Program-made: the position numbers and the translations under genes
In this document: piece by piece, positions 45,388-57,473 of the stretch
How positions within the stretch are numbered: the first letter of the stretch is position 1
Layout of the letters: every line of letters starts with the position of its first letter
Source: Candidatus Fukatsuia endosymbiont of Tuberolachnus salignus
GTDB taxonomy: Bacteria > Pseudomonadota > Gammaproteobacteria > Enterobacterales > Enterobacteriaceae
DNA: 64,000 bases
Assembly (NCBI RefSeq): GCF_964030845.1
Contig: NZ_OZ034983.1
Location: 3,010,117-3,074,116, forward strand
Direction of reading: 5' to 3'
The notes under the pieces: model-generated
What the model saw: the letters and a program-made list of their open reading frames with translations, nothing else
Told to the model about the DNA's origin: nothing
The model's database searches: none

Positions 45388-45467
45388 CCTGAAGATAGGT
45401 ATTGCGTGGTGTCCACACAGATTGTCTGATAGAAGTCGTTTCGTTTTTGTGCACTGAATATTTTTCC

Positions 45468-45543
45468 GTCCCCTTCGTCTAGAGGCCTAGGACACCGCCC
45501 TTTCACGGCGGTAACAGGGGTTCGAATCCCCTAGGGGACGCCA
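45468..45543 (+). tRNA. tRNA-Glu (UUC)
   Basis: 76 bases with encoded CCA. Acceptor stem GTCCCCT/AGGGGAC, anticodon arm CCGCC-CTTTCAC-GGCGG with TTC at 45502-45504, and T arm GGGGTTCGAATCCCC. It is the only tRNA in the 16S-23S spacer, as in the tRNA-Glu class of E. coli rrn operons. Confidence 0.97.
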
Positions 45544-45618
45544 TTTATTGGTATGAAAGAGGCAGTATAAGCGAGACAAAATATCTTAAAGCGTGTGATG
45601 GAATGTGTTTTAAGATAT

Positions 45619-45631
45619 TGCTCTTTAATAA
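45619..45631 (+). promoter_or_regulatory. Spacer boxA before 23S rRNA
   Basis: TGCTCTTTAATAA followed by TCTGGAACAAGCTGA, the same context as the second boxA of E. coli rrn operons, with one base changed in the box (T for C). Confidence 0.65.
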
Positions 45632-45732
45632 TCTGGAACAAGCTGAAGCTGAGGCGATGAAGTCATGCGTGATGAAAATTAGGCGTGTGTCGTTGTGAGA
45701 ACTCAGTACCCGAAGACAATTTCGGGTTGTAA

Positions 45733-48645
<2,913 letters not shown>

Positions 48646-48727
48646 ACAACACCGAAGTTGTTTTATGTTGATTCAGCTTGCTTCTAGAAGCAGACATGTT
48701 GAGAGAGACATGTTGAGAGAAAGAATT

Positions 48728-48847
48728 TGCCTGGCGGCCCTAGCGCGATGGTCCCACCTGATCCCATTCCGAACTCAGAAGTGAAACATTGTAGCGCCGA
48801 TGGTAGTGTGGGGTTTCCCCATGCGAGAGTAGGACACTGCCAGGCAT
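48728..48847 (+). rRNA. rrf: 5S ribosomal RNA
   Basis: 120 bases from TGCCTGGCGGCC to CTGCCAGGCAT; the two ends pair as helix I. Loop sequences CCGAACTCAGAAGTGAAAC and GCGCCGATGGTAGTGTGGGG are typical of enterobacterial 5S RNA. Confidence 0.97.
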
Positions 48848-48857
48848 CCATTTTAAT

Positions 48858-48880
48858 TTATCAATGCGGAGCATTGATAA
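48858..48880 (+). other. Perfect hairpin between 5S rRNA and tRNA-Asp
   Basis: TTATCAATGC and GCATTGATAA pair perfectly over ten bases around a GGA loop. No T run follows, so it is more likely a processing signal between 5S and tRNA-Asp than a terminator. Confidence 0.5.
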
Positions 48881-48895
48881 TATAAAAGAATCGGT

Positions 48896-48972
48896 GGTGC
48901 GGTAGTTCAGTTGGTTAGAATACCGGCCTGTCACGCCGGGGGTCGCGGGTTCGAATCCCGTCCGCACCGCCA
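48896..48972 (+). tRNA. tRNA-Asp (GUC)
   Basis: 77 bases with encoded CCA. Acceptor GGTGCGG/CCGCACC, anticodon GTC at 48930-48932 in CCGGC-CTGTCAC-GCCGG, and T arm CGGGTTCGAATCCCG. Placed after 5S as at the end of some E. coli rRNA operons (rrnC, rrnH). Confidence 0.97.
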
Positions 48973-48974
48973 CC

Positions 48975-49002
48975 CCGAGTTTGTTATTGACTTAAAGCTC
49001 GG
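48975..49002 (+). terminator. Possible terminator of the rRNA operon
   Basis: CCGAGTTT and AAAGCTCGG can pair with a one-base bulge, followed by TTGTT. It directly follows tRNA-Asp. The stem is weak and the T run short, so this is only a candidate. Confidence 0.35.
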
Positions 49003-49367
49003 TTGTTAGAGCCTGTTAGTTGTTTATTGCGTATGATAATGTTTCGTCAGAAATCATTTCAAAATATTTATTAATTCTTTCCATTTTTTGCTGAGCATTT
49101 TTTTATTTGAGCGTCGTTAATGACTGTTCTGAATAGACTTTTAACTTTTAGTCTGTTGAGACACCGCTGACAGAGTTTGTTAGTACTTTCTCCTTAACTC
49201 AAGTAAATAATTGATACACTTATCACTACTTGGGACGCTGGAAATTATATTATTAATTTCATGTAGAATTACCATTTTATTGAGAAAAATTATTTTTCTC
49301 AATAAAAAACCGGTATCTTCAAGTCACGTGAGGGCATCACATAACCTTTAAATGGGCTGAGATGCAT
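49003..49367. other. Intergenic region between the rRNA operon and pgi
   Basis: No gene seen. AGAGCCTGTT at 49008-49020 resembles the end of MITE family B but no second end is nearby. The main structure is the long A/T palindrome described separately at 49275-49307. Confidence 0.4.
49275..49307 (-). terminator. Palindrome downstream of pgi, probable terminator
   Basis: TTTTATTGAGAAAAA and TTTTTCTCAATAAAA form a perfect 15-pair stem around a three-base loop, 61 bases after the pgi stop on the reverse strand. The A/T flanks give U-rich tails in both directions, so it could stop convergent transcription. Confidence 0.5.
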
Positions 49368-51026
49368 TTAATACTGAAAGTATTGGCTCTCGCACCATTT
49401 TTTAAATTTGTTAATCAAAGCATTCGTTGAACTGTCATGGCTAGAGATATTTGTACTATTCTGTAATTCAAGTAGGATTTCATGCGCCAGTTGTTTACCG
49501 AGTTCCACACCCCATTGGTCAAAACTAAAGATATTTAGGATTGCTCCCTGTGTGAAAATCTTGTGCTCGTACAGGGCGATTAACATCCCTAGACTAAAGG
49601 GAGTGATCTCACGTAGTAAGATTGAGTTGGTCGGTTTATTGCCTTCGAAGACTTTAAATGGTATGACATATTCCATTTGTTCTAGATTTTTACCAGCAAA
49701 TTCGGTTTCTACTTCGGCTCTGGTTTTACCAAATGCGAGTGCTCTTGTTTGAGCAAAGAAATTTGATAGTAGTTTGAGATGATGATCATTGAGTGGATTA
49801 TGGCTGATAACTGGAGCGATAAAATCGCAAGGGATCATTTTGCTACCTTGATGGATCAATTGGTAGAAGGCATGTTGACCGTTGGTGCCAGGCTCGCCCC
49901 AGATAATCGAACCCGTCTGATAGTTTACCGGTTGACCATTACGATCAACACGTTTGCCGTTAGATTCCATGTTTCCTTGCTGGAAATAGGCAGGGAAGCG
50001 GTGCATATATTGGTCATAGGGAAAAATAGCTTCAGTTTCCGCACCAAAAAAATTGTTATACCAGATAGCAATTAATGCCAATAAAATCGGTATATTCTGC
50101 TCAGCTGGAGTTTCTTTAAAATGGCAATCCATTGCATAAGCACCGTCCAACAATTTTGTAAAATTATTAAAACCGATTGACAATGCGATAGATAAACCAA
50201 TGGCTGACCACAGAGAGTAACGACCACCCACCCAATCCCAGAATTCAAACATATATGCTATATCGATACCAAATTCACTTACCGCTTTGTTATTGGTGGA
50301 TAGTGCCACGAAATGCTTGGCGACATCTGTTTGATTGGCTGCTTTTAGAAGCCATTCACGTGCGCTCTGAGCATTAGTCATGGTTTCTTGGGTGGTGAAT
50401 GTCTTGGATGCGATCAAAAACAGTGTTGTTTCCTGTTTAAGTGGTTTTAACGTTTCGGTAATATGGGTACCATCAACGTTAGAAATGAAATGCACTTGCA
50501 GATGATTTTTATAGGGGTGTAGTGCCTCAGTCACCATATAGGGGCCAAGATCTGAGCCGCCAATGCCAATATTGACCACATCAGTGATTGCTTTACCACT
50601 ATAGCCTTTCCAAATCCCATCGATAACATCCTGACAGAACTTTTTCATTCTTGCCAGTACCTCATTCACTTTTGGCATCACATCTTCGCCATCCAGTAAA
50701 ATAGGATCATTACTACGATTGCGTAAAGCGATATGTAAAACCGCGCGATCTTCTGTACGATTGATTTTTTCACCGCTAAACATCGAGTTAATTGCAGCCT
50801 GTAGATTAGTTTCTTTTGCCAGCGCTTGTAATTTTTCCATGGTTGCAGTGGTAATGCGATTTTTTGAAAAATCTACCAGCAGTTGATCGCCAAATGTGAC
50901 TGAAAACTTGCTGAACCTCTCTTCATCTTCGGCAAAGAGATCACGGATGTGCACATTTTTTATTTTTTCAAAATGTTGCTGTAACGCTTCCCAGGCAGGA
51001 GTGTGGCTGGGATTAATATTTTTCAT
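49368..51026 (-). CDS. pgi: Glucose-6-phosphate isomerase
   Basis: 552 residues (549 in E. coli). Interconverts glucose-6-phosphate and fructose-6-phosphate in glycolysis. Signatures: VNIGIGGSDLGPYMVTEAL, SNVDGTHITETLKPL, the PGI motif GGRYSLWSAIGLSIALSIG, TNGQHAFYQLIHQG with the catalytic His, and SFDQWGVELGKQLAHEIL with the Lys. The start is preceded by GGAAGAA. The frame is intact. It is alone on this strand, between the rRNA operon and a peptide synthetase. Confidence 0.96.
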   Translation of the reverse strand: MKNINPSHTPAWEALQQHFEKIKNVHIRDLFAEDEERFSKFSVTFGDQLLVDFSKNRITTATMEKLQALAKETNLQAAINSMFSGEKINRTEDRAVLHIALRNRSNDPILLDGEDVMPKVNEVLARMKKFCQDVIDGIWKGYSGKAITDVVNIGIGGSDLGPYMVTEALHPYKNHLQVHFISNVDGTHITETLKPLKQETTLFLIASKTFTTQETMTNAQSAREWLLKAANQTDVAKHFVALSTNNKAVSEFGIDIAYMFEFWDWVGGRYSLWSAIGLSIALSIGFNNFTKLLDGAYAMDCHFKETPAEQNIPILLALIAIWYNNFFGAETEAIFPYDQYMHRFPAYFQQGNMESNGKRVDRNGQPVNYQTGSIIWGEPGTNGQHAFYQLIHQGSKMIPCDFIAPVISHNPLNDHHLKLLSNFFAQTRALAFGKTRAEVETEFAGKNLEQMEYVIPFKVFEGNKPTNSILLREITPFSLGMLIALYEHKIFTQGAILNIFSFDQWGVELGKQLAHEILLELQNSTNISSHDSSTNALINKFKKWCESQYFQY

Positions 51027-51105
51027 AATGATATTCTTCCAGGCTAGTAGATTAATAAAATGATGCTGTTATTGTATCTCGTTAGCCTGGGGTTGAGATC
51101 TTTTC

Positions 51106-51266
51106 TTAGAGCCTGTTCCAAATCTTTTTCGCTGTGCTCAGAAGAGAAAAAATGCAATCCATTCTTTGTATACAACAAAAAGGGAGTAAATGAATATTTT
51201 GAGCGTGTTTTTGACGAATTACTTGACAGCAACACGGCGAGCACAAGAGATTTCGATCAGGTTTCT
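51106..51266. repeat. MITE family B, complete copy overlapping the peptide synthetase 3' end
   Basis: 161 bp from AGAGCCTGTTCCAAATC to GATTTCGATCAGGTTTCT, the ends being imperfect inverted repeats. Internal blocks TTTGTATACAACAAAA and TTGAGCGTGTTTTTGAC match the copy at 40923. The last 48 bases overlap the 3' end of the synthetase, whose stop codon (51219) lies inside the repeat. Confidence 0.6.
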
Positions 51267-54200
51267 AGTGATAAATCCAGTTTTCTGCCAATATTGCCGA
51301 TAAAGAGAGAGTAGTTTCATTCCATCCAAGGGTAAATTAACCTGTTTAACATAGTTTCTTTCTACGATGATTTTGGGCCGTTCTTCTGTTTGTAAATAGA
51401 ATGATTTAAAGAAATAAAGTGCATTACCCTGTTTAATTTTTGGTACCCAAATCTTTGCCCATTCTCCTGGAGAAACAAATTCAATCGGAGAAGCATCATT
51501 AGCGATTTGTTGTAATATTTCAACCCAAGGTAAGCTAGTCAGATAGCTGAGATTGACGCATTGCTTAGCGTGTAAGCCATTTATACTGCTTTGGACTAGT
51601 AAATCAGCAACTTTATCAACCGGAGTGATATCAACATCATAATATTTCCACAACGGCGCTATCCCCTGTTGTAGGCAGCCTTTAATTACACTCAAGCCGT
51701 GATTATTTTCCGTATTTGAATAACCGTAGCGAGTACAACCGGTAATATTACCCATGCGATAAATCGTACCATATAAACCTTGGGCAAATGCCTGTTGTAT
51801 TAAACGTTCCGCTATCCATTTTGATTGTATATAACCATTTTCCTTAGGGGGAGCATTGGCGACGCAATTTTCTTCTATCAGATTTCCTTGTTGTAATGCA
51901 GTGGATAATGTCGATATGTAAAAAAACTGTTTTTTCCGTCCTTGTTGACATAGTGCTAATAAAGTCAATGTGCTGCTAACATTGGCATGACGTAGAGAAA
52001 AATAATGATATAAATGATTAACTTGTGCACCACAGTGATAGATTGCATCGATCTGTATGACGATATTCTGCCATTGGCTACTATTTAATCCTAAATTTTC
52101 TTGTTTAAGATCGCCAAGTAAAATGATTATGCGTTTAAAGTCAATATTAAGACGGTAGTGGGTTGCATTTGCTTGTAATTTTTCTTGTGCTGTCACCTCA
52201 TTATTTGCACGGATCAGGCAGTAGGTGATGCTATTAGGTAGGCTTTGCTGTAACTGAGATAATAAATAAATGCCCAAAAAACCGGTCGCACCAGTAAGCA
52301 AAATAGTTTCAAAGTTCACTGAAGGCTCAGACAAATAAGGACGGGTGTTAGCTAGCCACTGATCTTGTTCTACAGATTGCTGGATAACATTATTTTGCTT
52401 AATAGCTTTACCGTCAATTTTGAGCGCGAGATTACCTAGATGTTGTGTAGTAAATAAGGTAGTAACATCTATTTTTTGACCTAAATATTTCTCGATAAGC
52501 TCTGCCATTTTAAATATCAGCAGGGAATGCCCGCCAATTTCAAAGAAATTATCATCAACATTGATTGATATTGATGTATTAAGCAATTGTTGCCAGATTC
52601 TGATCAATACTTTTTCTGTTTCGCTTTCTGCTAATTTAACGCTGTGTTTACGAGTTTTAACTTGCTTGTCCATTCGACTGATAAATTTAAGGGGTTCATC
52701 CACTGCTTCATAGATTTCAGGTAATGAAATAGTTTTTAGCATAGGTAGTAGAGAGGTAAAGGCGTCGAGAATCTGACAATAATGCGTCAATAAGCTATCA
52801 GTGATAATTTTATTCCATAGCGATTTACGAAATAAAGCTTCAATTTTTAGTGTACCCTCTGTCAGTGGTAAGACGTTGAGTACCAGATCACATTTGGCTG
52901 GCTCTGGTGGCAAAGGATAGTGTTCTATTTTGCTATGTTCCAAATTCAATCCTTTTCCATCACCACCGTCAGTATTTTGCAGCACTAAGACTATAGCAGT
53001 TAATGGGTGTTGGTTTGTTGTTCGAGGCATCGGCAACTTTGCCAATATCTCGGAGAGTGGTGCTGCACCATGTTCAAAAGCGTCAACGAGCATAGCGTGA
53101 TTTTGTGTTAGTAAATCTTGTACTGACAGGTGTTCATCCACTTTACAACGTAATATTAATGTATTAGCAAAAAAACCAATCTGATCGGACAACTTTTCAA
53201 ATGGGCGATTAGCCCAGATGCCAGCAATCGGGATATCAGTTTGATTACAATAGCGTGCAAGTAGTAACGCCAAAGCTGAGTACAGAATATTGTACAACCC
53301 AGTATGACAATGCGCGGCCTGTGCTTCCAATTGTTGGCGTAATTCCGGGGCTAATATAATTGAATGAAATTCTGTTTCAGTGCTGCCTGTGTGTGTTGTT
53401 TGCAAATTTTGCAGTGCTAACGGCGTAACACCGGTAAGTTGAGATAGCCAATAATTATGATCAGCAGCAAAATTATGATCATGTTGCCATAAGCAATAAT
53501 CAGTAAACTGAATGGTTAGTGGTGTTAACTTTGCTTTAATTGTGGTCAGTTCCTGGCGGTATAACAGTGCAAGTTCACGGTAGAAATTTCCCATTGACCA
53601 ACCATCAGTGATGATATGGTGCAAGTTAATCGCTAATACCCAAGTTTGTGGTATCCATTGGTAAACTCTAATACGCAGTAAGGTTTGTGATGAAAAATCG
53701 AAGGGTTGTTTGATTTGTTGTTGTATCGCTTGTTGTACCTGCTGCTCATTTTCTAACAGGATCAATGGTAGATCGAATTTTAGGTTCACCACCTGTTGAT
53801 AAGCTTGTCCCTGATATTCAACGATACGGCTACGTAAACTATGATGCCGATCAATCAATTGGGTGAATGCCGCTTGTAACGCGTCAAGATTTAGTGCTTG
53901 GGTAATATGAAATGCGGCAGAAACATGATACATCGCCGAAGGTGCCTGACTTTTTTCTGTCCACCACAAACGAGTTTGTTCAGCAGACAAGGGGATGAGA
54001 TTGCCGGGTAAGGCTAATTTTTCAATGGGTCGAAATTTTTTCCCAAAGGGACGATTCAGTAAAATTTGTATCTGTGTCGCTAAATCGGCGAGCACGGGAA
54101 AGCTAAAGAATGATGATAGGGTAGGAGCGACATGTAATTGAGTTTGCAATTGTTGTTGCACTTTAACCAGTAGCAATGAATGCCCACCGAGATCAAAAAA

Positions 54201-55889
54201 ATTGGCTAAACGGCTGATTGAGGTAGGCAAGTCTAATATTTGTTGCCAAATAGTGGCTAACATCGATTCAATTTGATTTTGCGGTGCTTGGTATTCGTCG
54301 GCAACCAGTGTGCAATCAGGTTTTGGCAAATTTTTTTTATCGACTTTACCATTGGCGGTTAAAGGAAAGCGTCCCATAACGATCAAGCGAGCAGGTACCA
54401 TATAAGTTGGCACCTGTTGCTTAAATGCGTTCAAGATTTCGCTTTGTGTAACACGACTGATACAGTGAGCCACCAATTGTTTTTGCCCATTGATCATCAT
54501 TGTCTGTACTACTGCTTGTTCAACTTGTTTCAGCTTCAGCAGGTGATTTTCAACCTCGCCAAGTTCTAGACGGTAGCCACGGATCTTCACCTGATTATCT
54601 GTTCGCCCAATAAACTCAAGGCACCCATTCTCTAACCAGCGAACCCTATCACCGGTCTTATACAAAGTTGCCGTGGCTGGTGTCTGTTGGCGCACTTCTT
54701 CATCTGCATAAAACGGATTAGTGATAAACGCCTCAGCAGTTTTTTCTGCTTGACCGAGATAACCTTCGGCAAGGCCTGATCCACTGAGGTACAGTTCACC
54801 GATAACACCGGTCGGTAGCGGTTGTAATTGCTTATCCAACACATAGCAACAAGTATCTGCGATTGGACGTCCGATGGGTATGGAAGATTGAGTACAATCT
54901 TCGTGAGTAATCGCGTGTAAGGTAGCACAAACCGTACATTCTGTTGGGCCGTAGCCATTCCAAATGTGTTGTGGGGCTTGTTCAGCATTAAAAACGGTGG
55001 TGATAATCTTGGGATTAAGTGCATCACCGGCAATAATTAAATGTTGAATACCAGCAAAAGCATTAACATTTTCTTGCGCTAGTTGATTAAATAACGCGAC
55101 TGTCAGTACCGTATGGCTGATGTGGTAGTGTTTAAATGCTTGCACTAATGCACGAAAATCTATTACCTGCTCATAGGGTAAAATGATGAGACAGGCTCCT
55201 TGAAGGAGTGCTCCCCATATTTCAAATGTGGAGGCATCAAAAGCAATATTTCCCACCTGTGCCACGACAGATTCAGTATTAATCGGGATACCATTTTTTT
55301 CTGCTAATAAACGAAATATTCCTTTTTGTGGCACTAAAACTCCTTTAGGTTTACCCGTGCTACCTGAGGTATACATTATGTAGGCAATATCACTGTCTTT
55401 GGTTTCGATAACAGGAAAATAAATATGTTCAGTGAGCGATTCACTGATATCATCTAGATATAATTCAAGATAATCCTGTTGTCGTCCTTGATATTTTCGC
55501 TCAGTCAAAAATAAGGCGATATCACAATCTGATAAAATATATTGCAAACGTTCATCTGGTTGACTGGGATCGAAAGGGACATAGCAAGCCCCTATTTTTA
55601 AAATAGCGATAATAACAGCAATGGTTTTATCACTTCTATCCAACGCAAAAGCGATGTGACGCCCGATTAAATTATTTCCATTGCTATTGTTTTGTAAATA
55701 ATAAGCAATCTTGTCAGAATATTGATCTAAACTACGATAACTCAACACACGTTGATTAAACCTTATTGCAATGGCATCAGGATTTTTCTTTACTTGTTTG
55801 CTAAAGATAAAAATTAGATTACTATTTCTACGCGCTCCTTGTGTTTTGTTATATTCAATAATAAATTTATTATAATTTTTATTTTTCAT
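51219..55889 (-). CDS. Non-ribosomal peptide synthetase, A-T-C-T-reductase
   Basis: 1556 residues. Adenylation domain ~20-505 with YTSGSTGKPKGVL, FDASTFEIWG, GYGPTECTVC, YKTGDRVRW, GRTDNQVKIRGYRLELGEVE and NGKVDKKNLP; carrier protein ~530-600 (FFDLGGHSLLLVK); condensation domain ~620-1060 with an intact INLHHIITDGWSMG; second carrier ~1090-1160 (FFEIGGHSLLIFK); terminal NAD(P)H thioester reductase ~1200-1530 with LLTGATGFLGIYLL and NGYIQSKWIAERL (Tyr-x3-Lys). Every active-site motif is present. The second module has no adenylation domain, so either the first loads both carriers or another enzyme acts in trans. The reductase would release an aldehyde or alcohol. The start has AGAGG seven bases upstream. 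The last ~16 residues come from a MITE. Specificity residues suggest an alpha-amino acid (Asp in FDAS), not identified. No partner gene or phosphopantetheinyl transferase is nearby. Confidence 0.9.
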   Translation of the reverse strand: MKNKNYNKFIIEYNKTQGARRNSNLIFIFSKQVKKNPDAIAIRFNQRVLSYRSLDQYSDKIAYYLQNNSNGNNLIGRHIAFALDRSDKTIAVIIAILKIGACYVPFDPSQPDERLQYILSDCDIALFLTERKYQGRQQDYLELYLDDISESLTEHIYFPVIETKDSDIAYIMYTSGSTGKPKGVLVPQKGIFRLLAEKNGIPINTESVVAQVGNIAFDASTFEIWGALLQGACLIILPYEQVIDFRALVQAFKHYHISHTVLTVALFNQLAQENVNAFAGIQHLIIAGDALNPKIITTVFNAEQAPQHIWNGYGPTECTVCATLHAITHEDCTQSSIPIGRPIADTCCYVLDKQLQPLPTGVIGELYLSGSGLAEGYLGQAEKTAEAFITNPFYADEEVRQQTPATATLYKTGDRVRWLENGCLEFIGRTDNQVKIRGYRLELGEVENHLLKLKQVEQAVVQTMMINGQKQLVAHCISRVTQSEILNAFKQQVPTYMVPARLIVMGRFPLTANGKVDKKNLPKPDCTLVADEYQAPQNQIESMLATIWQQILDLPTSISRLANFFDLGGHSLLLVKVQQQLQTQLHVAPTLSSFFSFPVLADLATQIQILLNRPFGKKFRPIEKLALPGNLIPLSAEQTRLWWTEKSQAPSAMYHVSAAFHITQALNLDALQAAFTQLIDRHHSLRSRIVEYQGQAYQQVVNLKFDLPLILLENEQQVQQAIQQQIKQPFDFSSQTLLRIRVYQWIPQTWVLAINLHHIITDGWSMGNFYRELALLYRQELTTIKAKLTPLTIQFTDYCLWQHDHNFAADHNYWLSQLTGVTPLALQNLQTTHTGSTETEFHSIILAPELRQQLEAQAAHCHTGLYNILYSALALLLARYCNQTDIPIAGIWANRPFEKLSDQIGFFANTLILRCKVDEHLSVQDLLTQNHAMLVDAFEHGAAPLSEILAKLPMPRTTNQHPLTAIVLVLQNTDGGDGKGLNLEHSKIEHYPLPPEPAKCDLVLNVLPLTEGTLKIEALFRKSLWNKIITDSLLTHYCQILDAFTSLLPMLKTISLPEIYEAVDEPLKFISRMDKQVKTRKHSVKLAESETEKVLIRIWQQLLNTSISINVDDNFFEIGGHSLLIFKMAELIEKYLGQKIDVTTLFTTQHLGNLALKIDGKAIKQNNVIQQSVEQDQWLANTRPYLSEPSVNFETILLTGATGFLGIYLLSQLQQSLPNSITYCLIRANNEVTAQEKLQANATHYRLNIDFKRIIILLGDLKQENLGLNSSQWQNIVIQIDAIYHCGAQVNHLYHYFSLRHANVSSTLTLLALCQQGRKKQFFYISTLSTALQQGNLIEENCVANAPPKENGYIQSKWIAERLIQQAFAQGLYGTIYRMGNITGCTRYGYSNTENNHGLSVIKGCLQQGIAPLWKYYDVDITPVDKVADLLVQSSINGLHAKQCVNLSYLTSLPWVEILQQIANDASPIEFVSPGEWAKIWVPKIKQGNALYFFKSFYLQTEERPKIIVERNYVKQVNLPLDGMKLLSLYRQYWQKTGFITRNLIEISCARRVAVK

Positions 55890-56253
55890 AGCAGACCTCT
55901 ACCCGATGATATTAGGCATTAAAATAATTAAATTCTGATTTATAGTTAAATTGCTTTTATGGTGGTCATAATAAAATAAAAATATTATTAATCTATATCA
56001 AGTTATAACCTTACTTTTATTTATATTTGTATTTGGTTGAGCCTAAATATACTTTCGGCAACAGTGATAAGATTTTATCTTTTTTTTCTGCTATTTTCCA
56101 ATCTATCTCATTCTATACTTTTAAGGAGGATGGGTTAGCTGAGCGTCGCTCACGACGGTTTTGCAAGAAGTCTAATATAACGCTATGGATGGTGTTTTGC
56201 CCGTGTATACTGTGTTGATATATCTCGATCACAACCAATTGAAAAAAATTATC
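55890..56253. other. Divergent intergenic region between the peptide synthetase and gmk
   Basis: AT-rich with no gene. It should hold promoters for both the synthetase (reverse) and gmk (forward). The right end of a MITE-A copy is at 56140-56174, 80 bases upstream of gmk. No clear promoter pair was identified. Confidence 0.4.
56140..56174. repeat. MITE family A, right end only
   Basis: GGTTTTGCAAGAAGTCTA at 56157-56174 is the perfect complement of the left end of the copy at 56924 (TAGACTTCTTGCAAAACC). The rest of the element is not recognisable upstream. Confidence 0.55.
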
Positions 56254-56910
56254 ATGATTCAGGGTACGTTATACATTGTTTCCGCTCCCAGTGGTGCGGG
56301 TAAATCGAGCCTACTTCAGGCTTTGTTAAAAACAGCACTGTCTCAGGGTGGTAATGACGGCGGTTCCGTTAAGGCGTCTGGTTTGCAACTATCCATTTCA
56401 CATACCACGAGGGCTAAACGTCCTGTAGAGAAGAATGGTAAAGATTACTTCTTTATCTCTGAAGAAGAGTTTTGTCAGATGATCGACGAGGGTGCCTTCC
56501 TTGAATGGGCTAACGTTTTTGGTCATTATTACGGTACTTCACGTAAGGCTGTTGAAGACAAGCTGTCGTTAGGGATTGATGTTTTTTTAGATATTGATTG
56601 GCAGGGTGGGCAAAACGTCCGTGCTGAGTGGGCAGCAGCTCGTAGTATCTTTATTCTGCCACCTTCAAAAGAAGCATTGAATTGCCGGTTACGAAGTCGT
56701 GCTCAGGATAGTGAAGAAGTCATTGCGAAACGTATGGCACAAGCCGTTACCGAGATGAGTCACTTTGCAGAATATGATTATTTAATTGTTAACGATCAAT
56801 TCGAACAGGCATTATCGGATCTGAAAACGATTATTTGCGCCGAGAGGCTGTGTTTAGGTCGTCAAAAACAACGATATGATGCTTTAATTGGCAAATTATT
56901 GGAAGATTAG
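56254..56910 (+). CDS. gmk: Guanylate kinase
   Basis: 218 residues from the ATG at 56254 (MIQGTLYIVSAPSGAGKSSL); the frame is open to 56185 but that part is not homologous. The P-loop APSGAGKSS, ISHTTRAKRPVEKNGKDYFF (GMP binding), VFGHYYGTSRKAVED and VFLDIDWQGGQNVR are family signatures. There is an insertion of about ten residues (SQGGNDGGSVKASG) after the first helix compared with E. coli. Converts GMP to GDP. Start of the gmk-rpoZ-spoT order of E. coli. Confidence 0.95.
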   Translation: MIQGTLYIVSAPSGAGKSSLLQALLKTALSQGGNDGGSVKASGLQLSISHTTRAKRPVEKNGKDYFFISEEEFCQMIDEGAFLEWANVFGHYYGTSRKAVEDKLSLGIDVFLDIDWQGGQNVRAEWAAARSIFILPPSKEALNCRLRSRAQDSEEVIAKRMAQAVTEMSHFAEYDYLIVNDQFEQALSDLKTIICAERLCLGRQKQRYDALIGKLLED

Positions 56911-56923
56911 TCACTGTTTTTAT

Positions 56924-57070
56924 TAGACTTCTTGCAAAACCGTCATTCGTTATGTGAAGTCAAGGAGCCCGTAGCATAGCAACCACCGTCTACATATACG
57001 AGTACATGAGGATTGTGAACACTGTGTAATGTCGAATTCACATCACACAGTAGGTTATGCAAGAGGTCTA
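56924..57070. repeat. MITE family A, copy between gmk and rpoZ
   Basis: 147 bp from TAGACTTCTTGCAAAACC to GGTTATGCAAGAGGTCTA. Shares GAGTACATGAGGATTG and the AGCAACCAC block with the copy in the nuo operon. Non-coding. Immediately downstream, GATTTCGAACCGGTTCTAAC at 57106-57125 resembles the right end of MITE family B. Confidence 0.8.
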
Positions 57071-57194
57071 GTCAGTATGCAGTAAAACTCTGTCGTGAAC
57101 ACAATAGATTTCGAACCGGTTCTAACTAACTTGTGTTAGAATTTTTCCTGTCTATCGTTAATATCATACTTTCAGTTTATGGAGCCGGAAAATT

Positions 57195-57455
57195 ATGGCA
57201 CGTGTGACCGTTCAAGATGCTGTAGAAAAAATTGGGAACCGTTTTGATTTAGTGTTGGTCGCTGCTCGTCGGGCGCGTCAGTTACAAACTGGTGGTAAAA
57301 AGGAACGAGTTGCTAGGGAAAACGATAAAGTCACGGTGATTGCGCTACGTGAGATCGAAGAAGGTTTGATTAATGGATCAATACTTGATGTTTTAGAACG
57401 TCAGGAACGTGAACCAGTCCAAGTAGCTCCTTCCATTGATGAAACGCTTCACTAG
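57195..57455 (+). CDS. rpoZ: RNA polymerase omega subunit
   Basis: 86 residues (91 in E. coli). MARVTVQDAVEKIGNRFDLV, LVAARRARQLQTGGKK and NDKVTVIALREIEEGLI cover the whole conserved core; omega helps assemble beta' and is part of a ppGpp-binding site. The C-terminal tail is slightly shorter. Preceded by GGAG and followed 18 bases later by spoT, as in E. coli. Confidence 0.96.
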   Translation: MARVTVQDAVEKIGNRFDLVLVAARRARQLQTGGKKERVARENDKVTVIALREIEEGLINGSILDVLERQEREPVQVAPSIDETLH

Positions 57456-57473
57456 TCCGAATGCGAGCCTGCT

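Noticed and set aside
54920..55243. Naming the amino acid activated by the peptide synthetase
   Set aside because: Specificity residues read by eye (about D-A-F-A-I-A-G-V-C-K) do not match a code I can assign with confidence; left undetermined.
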